The notes beneath the pieces are model-generated. The model was not told the origin of the DNA. It searched no databases and saw only the letters and a list, made by a program, of their open reading frames with translations. From assembly GCA_048013815.1 (NCBI GenBank), contig CM106586.1, forward strand, positions 22,010,001 to 22,074,000: a stretch of 64,000 bases of DNA, written 5' to 3'. This document shows, piece after piece, positions 1-61,354 of this stretch. Position numbers and translations under genes: made by a program. The DNA is from Setoptus koraiensis (taxonomy: Eukaryota > Arthropoda). Within the stretch, counting starts at the first letter, position 1, and each line of letters begins with the position of its first letter.

Positions 1-2480
1 GTATGCCCATCGCTATTGGTAGTATATGGCAAGCTCGGGTTATTCGTGCGTGGGCGATAATATTATCGCCATGGGGGCGCAAATGGTGCAGATTGTGCGC
101 CCATAAACGCCTACGCCCACGCACACACTTGTGCACTTGTAACTTACAAGTTGTAAGTGTTGTGCGAAAATGATGATATAATTAGTTCGTATGCCGCCCA
201 CGAGAGGTCGTAGCGTGTGGCATATGGCGGCTGCATGAGTAAGTCAGTTTATGTCAGAACAAGGTTGCTGCGCACATTGGTGTGCAATGGAACTTGTTGC
301 GCACCAACAACAGATATAACATGTTACGTTGTGGCGCGCCATTTCGCCCTAAGGAGCTATGCAAACTTGCATGCTTACCTGGCCTTAATTTCACATGGTG
401 AGCTCTATGTGAGCTTGTGAATCGCTAATTGTGTGATGTTTGGCAAAAGTAATTAGATCTGGCACAAGAAAACACACTAACTAGCTAATAAATAAACCAT
501 CACTTACAGGTTGATTGCGAGCGGCGCGGAGCTTGCCAGCGGTGCAGTTGTGCGACTGTAACATGTTGCCGTTCATGTACGCCGGTGATATATATATGTA
601 TGATATTCATGTTCGCATTAGTGAGCTCATACAGTATGACACAGCAAAGACGCGCAGTCGGCGGAAGAGCGCATAGTGACTGACGTGGCTTGTGCAACAA
701 CAACAACAACAACAACAAAAACAGCCTATTCGCAGGATGTGTGAGCAATGGTCGTATGACTATCACAAGTCAGTGACTCACGTTGTCATATGACCACCAA
801 TGGCATATGGCACGGCCATAGGGTCGCTTCGGCAGAGCCACCGTCGGATCGGAAAGCGCCAGCAGCTCGCAGATAATCATCATGCCGCTAGCAGCCATGT
901 CCGCTGCTGTATTGCAGCGCAACAGCAAGTAGCGCCTAGTTCTCGCCTGCTTATGCGTATGACTCAGCACACCATTGTGCCATTGTAACTATCACCGCTC
1001 TAATCACATAGCTGCCATTTTAACAAGTGTCTGCTGCAACTAGTAAATGTGTATGTATATTTGTGTATTAGTGTGGTTGTGCAAAATGGACACCATAGGT
1101 AGAGCCATTGTGTGTGTGTGTGTTTGTGTTGCGTGAGACTGACTTTGCTCACAGCAAATTTTGCTGCTGTCGTTGTTGCATCGTTATCGTCGTTAGCGAG
1201 CATAAAAGAAACTTTTCGTTTCGCGTTCGCTTTTTCCTCATTGCGAACGGCAAATGTCAGAATGAGGCAGCTATTGCAGCAGCCATCAGATCGGATGGAG
1301 CCAACTTCTAGGCGCATAATGCGAGCAACAACTTGCTATTCTTCTTCGCAACTGCTTGCCCTGTTCGTAAACCATGTGATGCCATGGGAGAGAGCAAACC
1401 AACAACGAGTGACTCTATCTCCTTCGCCATCGGCGTGCACCGGGCACCGTGCACAGTAATGAGTCGCCTTCACTATTTGCTATTCACTATTTGCAGACAC
1501 CAACAGCAGCAGCAGCAACAACAACAACAACAACAGCAACAACAACGTGGACAAAGAAGCCAGAGTTACCTGTGTGAGCCGCTCACGATGGCGCACACAA
1601 GATGTTGTAGTTGTTTTTTATTGCAGCGAAGCATCTCGTCTCGCAGCGGCCAGAGAAATTGATGCTGCTTGTGCTGCTGCTGCCTTCGGAGCTTGAACAA
1701 GAACGGAGATGAGACGCATAAAGCAGCAGCCATTATACATTATACTATTATACACACGCCATGGACTGTACTATAGTCACTATAGTGAATGGCTCGCAGG
1801 CAACAAGTGCAATGCGCTCACCTGTCCCCGCTGAAACTGGCCAGCGCAACCGGCCGCCGGCCTGTTCCATATATCGACTTGTGAGCAGCCCAGGGCAGCA
1901 TCTAGTGGCTGTTGCATCGCCATGATAGATGCTCGCCTACAACTGCAACTGCTATCACTGCTATGCCAACATACCATTAATGCCGTACCATTGGTGCCAC
2001 AGTTGTGCTGCTACGGTGGCCCGATATATCTGATATATATCTCATATATCTCATATATACATGGTGGTGGCGTATTGAACTCTGCGTTACTCTGGCGTGT
2101 GTTTTTGTCAGGATATGAGCGAATGCGGATGGCTCACAATTGCCAGACAATTGGAATAGGCATCAACTCGAAAGGAAGCGGCGCTGAAGAGCGAACTGAA
2201 TCCAATTGAACGCAAACTAAACGGCTAAATACAGTATAAATTGTGCAAGCGTTCACAACGCAAACGCTCGGCGAGAGTCCATAGAGGCGGACATGGTTAT
2301 TAATCACCACCATTGGCAACTAGGCTCTGTAGCTAGTGACTGTGCCAGCCCGCTAGCTTGCTCACACATTGGCGGGCCCCTCTCGGCCATGAGCACTACT
2401 TACCAGCACAACTAATGCAAGCTAGGGGCGCCCACACATAGCCTATGGTCGTTGGGTCTGACGAAATGTGAGTGACATCG

Positions 2481-2527
2481 CGATTATTGTTAGCATAATT
2501 GCATATGCATTATGCTAACAACAATCG
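2481..2527. repeat. 47-bp near-perfect palindrome with POU-dimer-like core
   Basis: The two 23-24-base arms are reverse complements apart from one mismatch and one extra base. The centre, TTGCATATGCAT at 2499-2510, differs by one base from the MORE element (ATGCATATGCAT) bound by POU-domain dimers. Function is inference. Confidence 0.7.
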
Positions 2528-3158
2528 CTCTCTCGCGTTGCCTAGGGTGTGCGACTATCAGCCGATTGAGCGAGTGTGTGTGTGTGTGTGCGTGTGCTGA
2601 AACAACTCATTATATAACAATAAGTTTTTATCGCCCATATGTGATGTGTGCCAGTGGTCGTTTGTTTCCGGGGTGTAGCCTCTTTATTGGAAACCAACAG
2701 CAACATTCGTTCGGGCAACTAGAGAGCAGCCGAAATAGGCACAACAAACAGCCACATGTTCGTCAATGAGAGTGTTAGCAAACGTGCCTAGGGATTGTAT
2801 TTGTAGTTGTTGTCGTTGTTGTTGCTGCCGTTGTCGTTGTTGCTGTTGCTGTAGCTGTTGTTGCTGTCGCGGTTGTTGCTGTTGTGTGTGCGCCATTTGT
2901 AAATAAATTTTAGTTACATATAGCTAGCAACGCAACAACGTGATACTAGATATTAGATAGACAGCAGACTAGCAATAGACAGCGGCAACAGCAGCAGTTG
3001 CAACGGCAACAGTGCCAGATAGCATAACATCATGCTTGGCGCTGTTGCTGCTGATGTAGCTACAACTTGTTGTGCTGCCGCTGTTGTTGCGTAGCCTGAC
3101 GTGTCGTTTCGTCTACGTTGCCTTGCCTTGCCAAGAGAGAATCTTCTTGGGCTGCTCG

Positions 3159-3160
<2 letters not shown>

Positions 3161-3193
<33 letters not shown>
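3161..3193. repeat. (GT)16 microsatellite
   Basis: Uninterrupted GT dinucleotide run of about 33 bases in non-coding DNA. Confidence 0.95.
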
Positions 3194-3196
<3 letters not shown>

Positions 3197-3298
3197 GTGG
3201 CCGTCTCACCGTCTGCCGGCTGACTGACTGGCTGGCGTGTGGGGTATCGTAAATGCATTTAACATAAATAATAATAATAATAGTTTGTGTGTTATATA

Positions 3299-3330
3299 AT
3301 AGCAGCGAGCTCAAGATAGCTCGCTGCTAT
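3299..3330. repeat. Perfect 13-bp hairpin
   Basis: Arms 3299-3311 and 3318-3330 are exact reverse complements (ATAGCAGCGAGCT) around a six-base loop. Confidence 0.85.
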
Positions 3331-4291
3331 AGATCGGCCGGCTATGCGACTGCTGCTGCTGCCGCTGCCGCTGTTGCTGTTGCTGGAGACAGCTAGCAGT
3401 TGTATCGCTATATAACAACACGGCCAGTGGATTGAGCAGTGAATATTGGCTCGCAGTCGTGAATCAGGTTATTCTGTTGCAGTAGCAGCGGTGGTTGTTG
3501 TTGCTGTCGTTGTTGCTGTTGTTGTTGCTGCTGTTGTTGGCTGTAGAAAGTGGCTGAAAAATGTACTCTATAGGAAACTCGTAGCACACACACACAAATG
3601 GGGGGAGGGACGGTGTTGGAGAGACTGCAAGATATACTCAAATAGCTATGCCATTAATTCTAGCGCTTACCACCATTCCATGATTACGTCGTCGTTCTCT
3701 TTTAATCGTAACACACTCGCTGCTAAAAGTGGCCTGCGCACAGATCGCTCAACATGCGCTCAACGTTCGAACGTTGTGTGTGCGCTCAATTTGGTTGGCC
3801 TAGCGTTAGCGAATTTCGACGCAGAGCGAGTTGCGCTCTATAGCATCGAAATTTATCAGAGAGAGGGGAGAGGGAGAGAGTCTATGCACACAGCATGCAC
3901 GCTGGTACACACTGGCTGGTGGTGGCGATAATAATGCGAGTAATGCGATTATACACGTCGATGTAAGGCGGCGGCAGCGAACGAGCAGCAAGTTCGACCC
4001 GACTGCGAGTCGCGCTGCCTGCAAGGCCAGCATGCAAAGCCAACTGACGAGAGCCAACTTTTGTTCGCTCCACAAGTGGCGTGAATAGAACTAACAGTTG
4101 TAAGGCGGCAGCAGCGCGAACAAGTAACAACAAATAGAACTAAAGCGAACTAAAGCGAACGGAGCCAAGGCGAGCAGAACTGAATCGGATAGAACTAAAG
4201 CGAACTGCAACTCGCACTATACTACTGGAACTATAGCAGCAGCAGTGCTATAGTTGGCGGAGTTCGCTTGGTTTGTTTGGCTGGCACTGCC

Positions 4292-4314
4292 AGAGAGAGA
4301 GAGAGAGAGAGAGA
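4292..4314. repeat. (GA)n microsatellite
   Basis: Pure GA run of about 23 bases, upstream of the heptamer array. Confidence 0.9.
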
Positions 4315-4504
4315 ATTTTCACAAGTGTGTGAGCCCAAAGTGGGCTCAAACCGGCGACTCAGGTCGACTTAAGAGTGAGTAAAAAACGAACTTGCGTCTA
4401 CTTTTTGTGCACGCCAGTGTGTGTTTGTGTGTGTGTGTGCGTTGTGCGCTGTGTGTGTGTGCGTTGTGCGCTGTGTGCGTCGTGTGCGTTGGCTGTGAGT
4501 GCAA

Positions 4505-4602
4505 GTTGCGAGCTGCGAGTTGCAAGTTGCGAGCTGCGAGTTGCAAGTTGCGAGCTGCGAGTTGCGAGTTGCAGGTTGCGAGCTGCGAGCTGCGAGTTGC
4601 GA
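4505..4602. repeat. Heptamer minisatellite with 21-bp higher-order period
   Basis: Fourteen consecutive 7-base units of GTTGCGA, GCTGCGA or GTTGCAA. The first eight are ordered as repeating triplets of variants, so the array also has a 21-base period. The number of units was counted directly. Because 7 is not a multiple of 3, the array keeps several frames open and creates spurious ORFs on both strands. Confidence 0.95.
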
Positions 4603-5366
4603 GCGGGGCAGGAGGGCGGGGGAGCGAGCAACGTCGACAGCTACAACAAGTTGTTTGTACCTCACTACAGCTCGCACTTACTTGTGTGCACTAGCACTAG
4701 CAGCAGCAGCAGCGCCAGCAGTAATGGTGTGTGCGTATTTATGTGAGTGTGTGTGTGTGTGCGTCGAGAGATAAACACAGCGTACGTTCGCTGCTTCTTT
4801 GCACACTCTGCTAGCACTGCAGCAACTAGTATCACTACTATATCACTCTCGTTACATTGCTATCACATATTACATATATTATAATTATCACTATTACTAT
4901 TATTATTATTATCACTATCACTACTGTGCTGCTCGGATACAAACGCATATATACGCATATTTTCCCCTTGGCCGATATCACAATCATCACTTTTGTATAT
5001 TTACATATTCCGCTACCGTTGCAGCAACAATCTTCATCGAACAATATTGTCCATTCCAACCAAAATCAACAATATTATTATCAACGATGTGATATCACTT
5101 GCAACACACACACACCAACTGTTAGCAACTGACCAACACACATTTGCATAGCCACAATTTGTATAGCCGCCATACACAACATTCCACACACCCAAAGCAC
5201 CGCACGAGGAGCACCAACGCCACGAATTACCTGTTGATCTTATCATTTTATTTTATCCCTATTTAATTATTATTATTAATATACCATTATTATCATAATT
5301 AATATCAATCGGACGACCGAGGCAAACGTTACTATGCGGAGTGCGTGTCGTCGACAATAGTCCGAT

Positions 5367-8300
5367 ATGCGCCAAAAACATCAACCTGTTAAGATAGCAT
5401 CTGTCAACGACGATGCTCAAACTGCAGGAATGTTTCTCAACATAACAACACATCAACAACAGCAACAACAACAACAGACAGACTGTAATCGGCAACCACA
5501 ACAAGCAACAGCAACAACTATTGTCAAAAAGACCACAACAACAACAACTATGGCCACAAATGCACAACAGCAGCCACTGGTTGTTGCAACCACTAGTAGA
5601 ACAACTACGCACAACAACAATTATAAATTAGAAACAAATCATAATCTCTACCATGATCATCAACAAAATATTAGAATTAATAATGAACATAGACAGGACG
5701 ACATAGATTATGACGACGATGAGGACAACAATAATAATATTCATAACATTGACAACATCAACATTGACCAACATGATGCAGTCAACTACGTTGATGACGA
5801 TCAAGACCAAGATTTAGACGATCAAGACGACGACCAAGACCAAGATCTCGTTTATGTCGATGACGATCAGCAAGACGAAGACGAAGATGAATTAGAAGAC
5901 GACGACGATGATGACATGGACCAAGACCAAGATGACGATGACAATGACCACATGATGCATGATACACTACCTCAGACTACTCGTTACAAAACACCCCCTG
6001 CTACAGTCTCAACTGACAGTGTCAAACAGGCACTTATTGCCTTATATCAACGAACTTCTGATGATACCACTAATAGTGCCCTTGAGCATGTTATTAGATT
6101 CTTGGAAAACAACAATGTACAAATACCAGCCTGGACGCAAGAGACAAACTCAACTAATATCAGGCACGATACTATCGCCATGACACCTACATCACCAACA
6201 CCACCGGCCAACAATGATAATACTAACGAAGTCAAATATTTGCATCTTGGCGAACAAGACATGTCATTGTATCAATCCTCTTATGATAGTGCACATAAAA
6301 AACAACCAAACATTAGGAGCCAAAATAACGCCAGACAAACAACAATAAAAACATCAACGAGGTTCGATCAAGATCAAGAGGTCAAGAGATTTAAACGAGT
6401 GGAAAACAACTTTCGCGATCTCAAACAACGCCTAAATCAAGCCCCGTTAGATCCAATTGTCAGCGCCCTTATGAGACAACAACAACAAATAATGGCAATG
6501 CTTAGTAAAAAAGTAGCAAAAAAGCGTAATATTTTCAAGTCTCAAATTGATGTGGACTCGTCATCGTCGCACATAAGTCCTAAACGCCCCAATAGAACGG
6601 TCTCTATTTTTAGGAGTGACCTAGACTTTCAATCACCTCACGCACCACCTACCAAAGAGCAACAAGCGATGAGCTGCCCTGAAATGACTAAACCCCTCTT
6701 CACTCGTTCCAGTATCACCTCGAGTCGCGAACAACAAATAACATCCGATCCTACGCTAAATACTACCTCAACTAGTAGTTTGGAAACTAATGATGAAACT
6801 GAGCTTTCTTTATCATATAATAACAAGACTACATCTTCTGTTAGTAAGGTAAATATAAAAGGTAGCGCTCGCAAAAGGTTCACCAATAAATCCATCAAGA
6901 GAGGATTCTTTTCCTCAAGCCCTCCTCGACAACAAAGTCCCAACATACATCAGCAACAGCAACAGATGATACAACACCAGTTACAACAACAACAGCAACT
7001 TCAACAACAACTACAGCTACATCAGAAGCAACAACAGCAACAACAACAGCAGCAAAAGAAACGGCAGCAACAAATACAGCAGCAACAACAATTACAACTA
7101 CAGCAACAACAACAACAACAGCAGCAACAGCAACAACGCCAAAGACAGCATCAGCTCCGACAACTGCAACAGAGGCAACAACAACAACAACTTCAACAAC
7201 AGCAGAAACTCGCGCAACAAAAACAACAAGAACAGCAACACAAGCAACAAATAGAAACAAAATCTGTCAGAGCATCAGCGAGAAGCACCAGGAGTATTTC
7301 AAGCTCAGCAGTTAAAAGAAAGGAAGAGTGCTCATCTAAGGTTGAAGTCAAACCCGACAAGAGTTCTAGTGACGGGTCATCATTCGTTTGCGATGAAGTT
7401 AATTGTGGCAAAACATTCCCATCGCTGAGAAAATTGCGCCACCATAAAGTTGTTCATTCCGATGAATATCCGTTCATTTGTGAAGTGGAGGGCTGCGAAA
7501 AACGATTCAAGAGAAAGTTTGGAATTGATTTACACTCAACAACTCATTTTGATCTAATTCCCGACATGTATTCAAAGACATCTAACAATAGTAGCTTACC
7601 ATTCTTTGGGCGCAGAATGCAATATAGCATGTGTAAGCCATGCGGAAAGAAATTTAAGACTGTACATGAATATCAATATCACATGATGAAACATGGCGAA
7701 GAGCCTTTTAAATGTCCTGTAAAGGGTTGCAATCAAAAGTTCAGCATTTGGAAAAGTTTTCAAAAGCATCGAGCTTCACATTATTTCAACTACTTTTGTA
7801 ACATGGATGGCAAGTGTAAGCATCAGACAACAAATTTGCAACTGTTGAAATTGCACATTTATTGTTGTCACTTTCGGCGGAAATTACCTCCGGATTTACC
7901 CAAGACTAACATTCCAGAACATTCCAAAATAATGCCAAATACTTCATCTACATCCAAAGGTAATGTTATCCACGATGAGAGTAGTTGTAATGATGCTGAG
8001 CAAGATTTCAAAACAGAGTTCGATGACTCTGTTGAAGGTGACGATGGTGATTTTGACGAATCTTACGACAACAACAACGGTCCACCTATGGGCATAAACG
8101 ACGATAACAAGCTAGATGTAGATACGATGGAGGAGAATAGCTTCTTCGAAGGCAGTGCAACAAGTACCTCAAAGTGTGGTTCATCAGTAACACCAAAAAG
8201 GAATAACAAATCTCAGCGCAGTGTGCGATTTTCAACTGAACCAGTGCAAAGCATACAAAATAAACCCCTACAACCGCCACCGTCGACTCGTCGAGATGGT

Positions 8301-9164
8301 AGATTGAGAAGTAATCCTCCTAGATCAAGCAACTATGGAGCTATAGACTATGCGACTTTAAACAGTGGTGATTATTACACTGCTACTTCACCAAACATCT
8401 CGACCAAAAGAGCTTCCAGAGCAACGTCGTCAATTATTAAGTTAAGAAGTGCAAGTACAACGTCAGCAGCATCTACACCAACAACAGCTCCCTCTACGAG
8501 GCGGCGTTCCGGAGGTAGTGCACAAAAGAACGCTTTCCAGTCGGACAAATCATCTTTGGACAACGACACGGGGGACGAAATTGATGTAGATATTAACAAG
8601 GACGACTCATCTAACAATGAATTTATGATGGGTGACTATGGTATGGACGATATGGAAGATGACGAGAATATTGATGATGGAGAGGACGATCGTGATGTCG
8701 GCTACTCTAATTCGAATTGTAAGAAGAGCAGATTTAAGTGTCATCTCTGCGAATCCCGGTTCAATGTGAAGTTTCAACTCACTAAGCATCTTTCTACACA
8801 TTTGGAGTTGACGCCCGACATGTTTCAAGCAACTGCCATCGAGGAAGTAGTACAATTGTCCGAGAGAAAGCGACGAGATTACCACTGTGAAAGTTGTGAC
8901 ATCAGATTCGAGCAGGTGCAAGAATTTGATCAGCATATGCACGGACATGCACAAAAGCCTTACATTTGTGGATTTTGTCAGACTGGAAGTTCCTCATTTA
9001 GATTATGGAAACAATACCTAAGTCATTTGTACGAACATCGTTTTACGTACAAATGCACATTAGGCAACTGCGACTTTGCAATAAATAGAAAAGACGCCCT
9101 GAAGTTGCATATATTCCGCATTCATCTCGATATGCAACTGCCCTCGTATCTCGAGACAGCTTAA
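5367..9164 (+). CDS. C2H2 zinc-finger protein with two duplicated finger clusters
   Basis: This is a 1265-residue open frame without introns, probably a nuclear DNA-binding transcription factor. I do not recognise a named orthologue. The N-terminus is Q/T/N-rich. Residues about 110-195 are an acidic D/Q run, and about 525-630 are almost pure glutamine. Fingers 1-5 lie at about 673-700, 702-727, 753-776, 781-805 and 809-835; fingers 6-9 lie at about 1123-1145, 1172-1194, 1199-1224 and 1228-1253. Most follow C-x2/4-C-x12-H-x3/4-H. Finger 5 has C-x5-C and finger 8 has a C-to-H gap about three residues too long. Fingers 2-5 and 6-9 match one for one, including the PDM-containing linker. Between the clusters lies an S/T/D/N-rich spacer. 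The start is the first ATG after an in-frame TAG at 5358. Another ATG in good context lies about 60 codons downstream. Coding bases are AT-richer than in the neighbouring Dscam gene. Confidence 0.88.
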   Translation: MRQKHQPVKIASVNDDAQTAGMFLNITTHQQQQQQQQTDCNRQPQQATATTIVKKTTTTTTMATNAQQQPLVVATTSRTTTHNNNYKLETNHNLYHDHQQNIRINNEHRQDDIDYDDDEDNNNNIHNIDNINIDQHDAVNYVDDDQDQDLDDQDDDQDQDLVYVDDDQQDEDEDELEDDDDDDMDQDQDDDDNDHMMHDTLPQTTRYKTPPATVSTDSVKQALIALYQRTSDDTTNSALEHVIRFLENNNVQIPAWTQETNSTNIRHDTIAMTPTSPTPPANNDNTNEVKYLHLGEQDMSLYQSSYDSAHKKQPNIRSQNNARQTTIKTSTRFDQDQEVKRFKRVENNFRDLKQRLNQAPLDPIVSALMRQQQQIMAMLSKKVAKKRNIFKSQIDVDSSSSHISPKRPNRTVSIFRSDLDFQSPHAPPTKEQQAMSCPEMTKPLFTRSSITSSREQQITSDPTLNTTSTSSLETNDETELSLSYNNKTTSSVSKVNIKGSARKRFTNKSIKRGFFSSSPPRQQSPNIHQQQQQMIQHQLQQQQQLQQQLQLHQKQQQQQQQQQKKRQQQIQQQQQLQLQQQQQQQQQQQQRQRQHQLRQLQQRQQQQQLQQQQKLAQQKQQEQQHKQQIETKSVRASARSTRSISSSAVKRKEECSSKVEVKPDKSSSDGSSFVCDEVNCGKTFPSLRKLRHHKVVHSDEYPFICEVEGCEKRFKRKFGIDLHSTTHFDLIPDMYSKTSNNSSLPFFGRRMQYSMCKPCGKKFKTVHEYQYHMMKHGEEPFKCPVKGCNQKFSIWKSFQKHRASHYFNYFCNMDGKCKHQTTNLQLLKLHIYCCHFRRKLPPDLPKTNIPEHSKIMPNTSSTSKGNVIHDESSCNDAEQDFKTEFDDSVEGDDGDFDESYDNNNGPPMGINDDNKLDVDTMEENSFFEGSATSTSKCGSSVTPKRNNKSQRSVRFSTEPVQSIQNKPLQPPPSTRRDGRLRSNPPRSSNYGAIDYATLNSGDYYTATSPNISTKRASRATSSIIKLRSASTTSAASTPTTAPSTRRRSGGSAQKNAFQSDKSSLDNDTGDEIDVDINKDDSSNNEFMMGDYGMDDMEDDENIDDGEDDRDVGYSNSNCKKSRFKCHLCESRFNVKFQLTKHLSTHLELTPDMFQATAIEEVVQLSERKRRDYHCESCDIRFEQVQEFDQHMHGHAQKPYICGFCQTGSSSFRLWKQYLSHLYEHRFTYKCTLGNCDFAINRKDALKLHIFRIHLDMQLPSYLETA

Positions 9165-10269
9165 TTGTGGTAATATGAGCTAAAATATCGGATGCGTTGA
9201 TAGGTCAAGCTGGCATGAATCATAATAATAATATATATAAACTACAACTATCTATAAATACAACTATATATAAATACAACTATATATAAAACTCTCAAAT
9301 ATCAAGTCATATCTATACGAGCTATATAAATAGCCATATAAATAACGCAACTTCTATGATAGGCATGTAAAACATGCAAATAAATTATATCAAACAACGA
9401 AATTATCTATAATACTATTAAAACATGACAAGAGATAATAGATAACCTCTGTACAGCAATAATAGTTCAAAGCTTCTTTGATCATAAATTTACACATAAA
9501 TGTTGATTGACCATTGCCGAGATAGCTCTCTCGGACTTCGACCCAATCAGCCACTATTTATTGTTATGTAATATCTACCTTTATTTTCTATGAAACATTA
9601 CCTACTACATAAAATCTTAAAGCTTGGTCTTGCTGATATTGAAAAGACTGTTTTATAATGGTTACTGAAAAACAAATAAAATGTCTGTAGAACTGAGACA
9701 TTGCAGTAAAATATATTATTTCAACATGTAAATTTATCTCTCTTGCCAGTCATTTCTAAGCCTTTGAAAGGGTCCGCTAGAGGACTCTGGGGCCTCAAGC
9801 TGGGCCTCAAGCTTCCAATGCACCAGTCTATGCATTGAGGTATGTGTGGGCGCAGAAGAACATCGCGCAATGTTAGTTACAAAGTTGTTTATAGCGCATG
9901 CTGACAGTTACATATAGATAGAGTAGGATAGTGTGCACAATATCGGATTGTTGGCCGATGTGATGTTACGTCAGTGGACTTCTGACTTCTTTTAGTAACT
10001 TGGCCAATCAATTCATTGAGCTTACTATAAGAGTTGTGAAAGATTCCGTAATAAATAAGTGATGTTATGCTACATGAATGCGCCTACAACTTGAGTGAAT
10101 GTTCTGTTAATTAATTGTCAAATCAATTGTGCAACACAATCAAGAGAATAGATAATCTGTTTGTCAGCAGCACCATAAAATGTCAACACAATAATAATAA
10201 TAGTAGTAGTAATAATGAGTTGTTTAGAGCGTGGTGCTGGTTGTTGAAAACAAAAGATCAAAATAGAAG
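9165..10269. other. 3' UTR of the zinc-finger gene and spacer before the Dscam gene
   Basis: This AT-rich sequence has short degenerate repeats of AACTATATATAAATAC type at about 9240-9300. Poly(A) signals at 9379 and 9675 suggest the zinc-finger transcript ends within it. The rest must hold the promoter and 5' UTR of the Dscam-like gene, but no core promoter element stands out. No other gene is seen. Confidence 0.55.
9675..9680 (+). promoter_or_regulatory. AATAAA poly(A) signal, zinc-finger gene
   Basis: A canonical AATAAA lies about 510 bases after the stop codon. A second copy at 9379-9384 could give a shorter transcript. Confidence 0.5.
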
Positions 10270-10506
10270 ATGTGCGCCTCATCAGCGAAGGCGATGGCGG
10301 CTTCCACAACATCAATAAGAAGAAGAAGAAGAAGTAGAATAGAACCTGTTCGCAGCGCCAAAATACCTACCATTGAGATGTTAGTGACAGACGGTGAAAG
10401 AATGAAGAAGAGACGCAAGAAAAAGAGGAGAAAAGGAAGAGGCTCATTGGTAGTGGTGACTATTAGTGAGCGAGGGCCACTGTTGTTGTCTCATTGTTGC
10501 CTATCA

Positions 10507-60457
<49,951 letters not shown>

Positions 60458-60756
60458 TCATGCGTAACTTGGTGGCGCAACTTGATTCTAGTTGATGCCA
60501 ATACCTGCCAATATCATCAAATCACACACAATTCATGGCGCATTCGTGATTCCTATTCCACTGCCCTTCACCGACTGGAACGCAATTGCATAGAGGCATA
60601 GATCGCATGTTATGCAACGCAACCGTACAGTCGACACATTCTTACAATAAGATAGTGATATAAGATATATTATTATTGTGGTTGTGTATAGTCGTTATTT
60701 TATGGTTAGTTATACAACATTGATAATATAAGCATAAAAATAGTGTCAAATAATAG

Positions 60757-60762
60757 AATAAA
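60757..60762 (+). promoter_or_regulatory. AATAAA poly(A) signal, Dscam gene
   Basis: A canonical hexamer 300 bases after the Dscam stop codon, followed by T-rich sequence. Confidence 0.6.
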
Positions 60763-61056
60763 TTTTTCTCGCATACCTCATCAACTACTCTGCAGTGTGT
60801 CTTGTGTCAAAAATATTTTTTTATTGTCAGTATTTCGCTTTTTTTTTCGCATTGTTTGACACTCATTCATCCGTCGTGCATTCGCATTCGCCCGATAATA
60901 CGCCTATAAGATATTGAGATTCATGTAGAACTTGACACTTTCATCATTGTGACAAGTGTCACTCGGCGCACGCCACACTGAAATTAACTACAATAATCGA
61001 CTGATGCAACAAACAAAACTTGGTGTGTAACAAGTAATTTACATACACGCACACAT

Positions 61057-61081
61057 AAATAATAATAATAATAATAATAAA
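61057..61081. repeat. (AAT)n microsatellite
   Basis: About eight AAT triplets. Confidence 0.9.
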
Positions 61082-61354
61082 TCGTAAACAGGTAGTGGAA
61101 AACTGTTTGTTTTATCCCTGTCGGTCACAATATAATCATAACAGTCAAACAACAGTGAAATCATCAATGTTGCATCAACAATGCACCTGATCCGCTGAGG
61201 AATAACGTTCAAATCCGCCAAACATACAACTTTTGTGTTTCTTCAGCGCCGTCACTATCTCATGCGATCATAAATACAGTACCACTAGTCTCATATTTGT
61301 ATGTTTGTTGTTGAGTTGATCGTAGTAACACCAATCCCGTAAGATTCGCTCATC

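Larger units (their letters stand above)
1..5366. other. Non-coding, repeat-rich region upstream of the zinc-finger gene
   Basis: I recognise no gene here. Open frames are short and driven by CAA/CAG, GT/CA and tandem repeats. The stretch holds microsatellites (CAA near 690-720, CAG/CAA near 1503-1545, GT at 1110-1130 and 3161-3193, GA at 4292-4314), a heptamer minisatellite (4505-4602) and three hairpins (2481-2527, 3299-3330, about 4229-4256). The last few hundred bases are probably promoter and 5' UTR of the zinc-finger gene. I cannot place a transcription start. Confidence 0.6.
60458..61354. other. Dscam 3' UTR and spacer before the hydratase gene
   Basis: AT-rich. A poly(A) signal lies at 60757. 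Beyond it are T runs near 60838, an (AAT)n run at about 61057-61081 and presumably the hydratase promoter and 5' UTR. No further gene. Confidence 0.6.
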
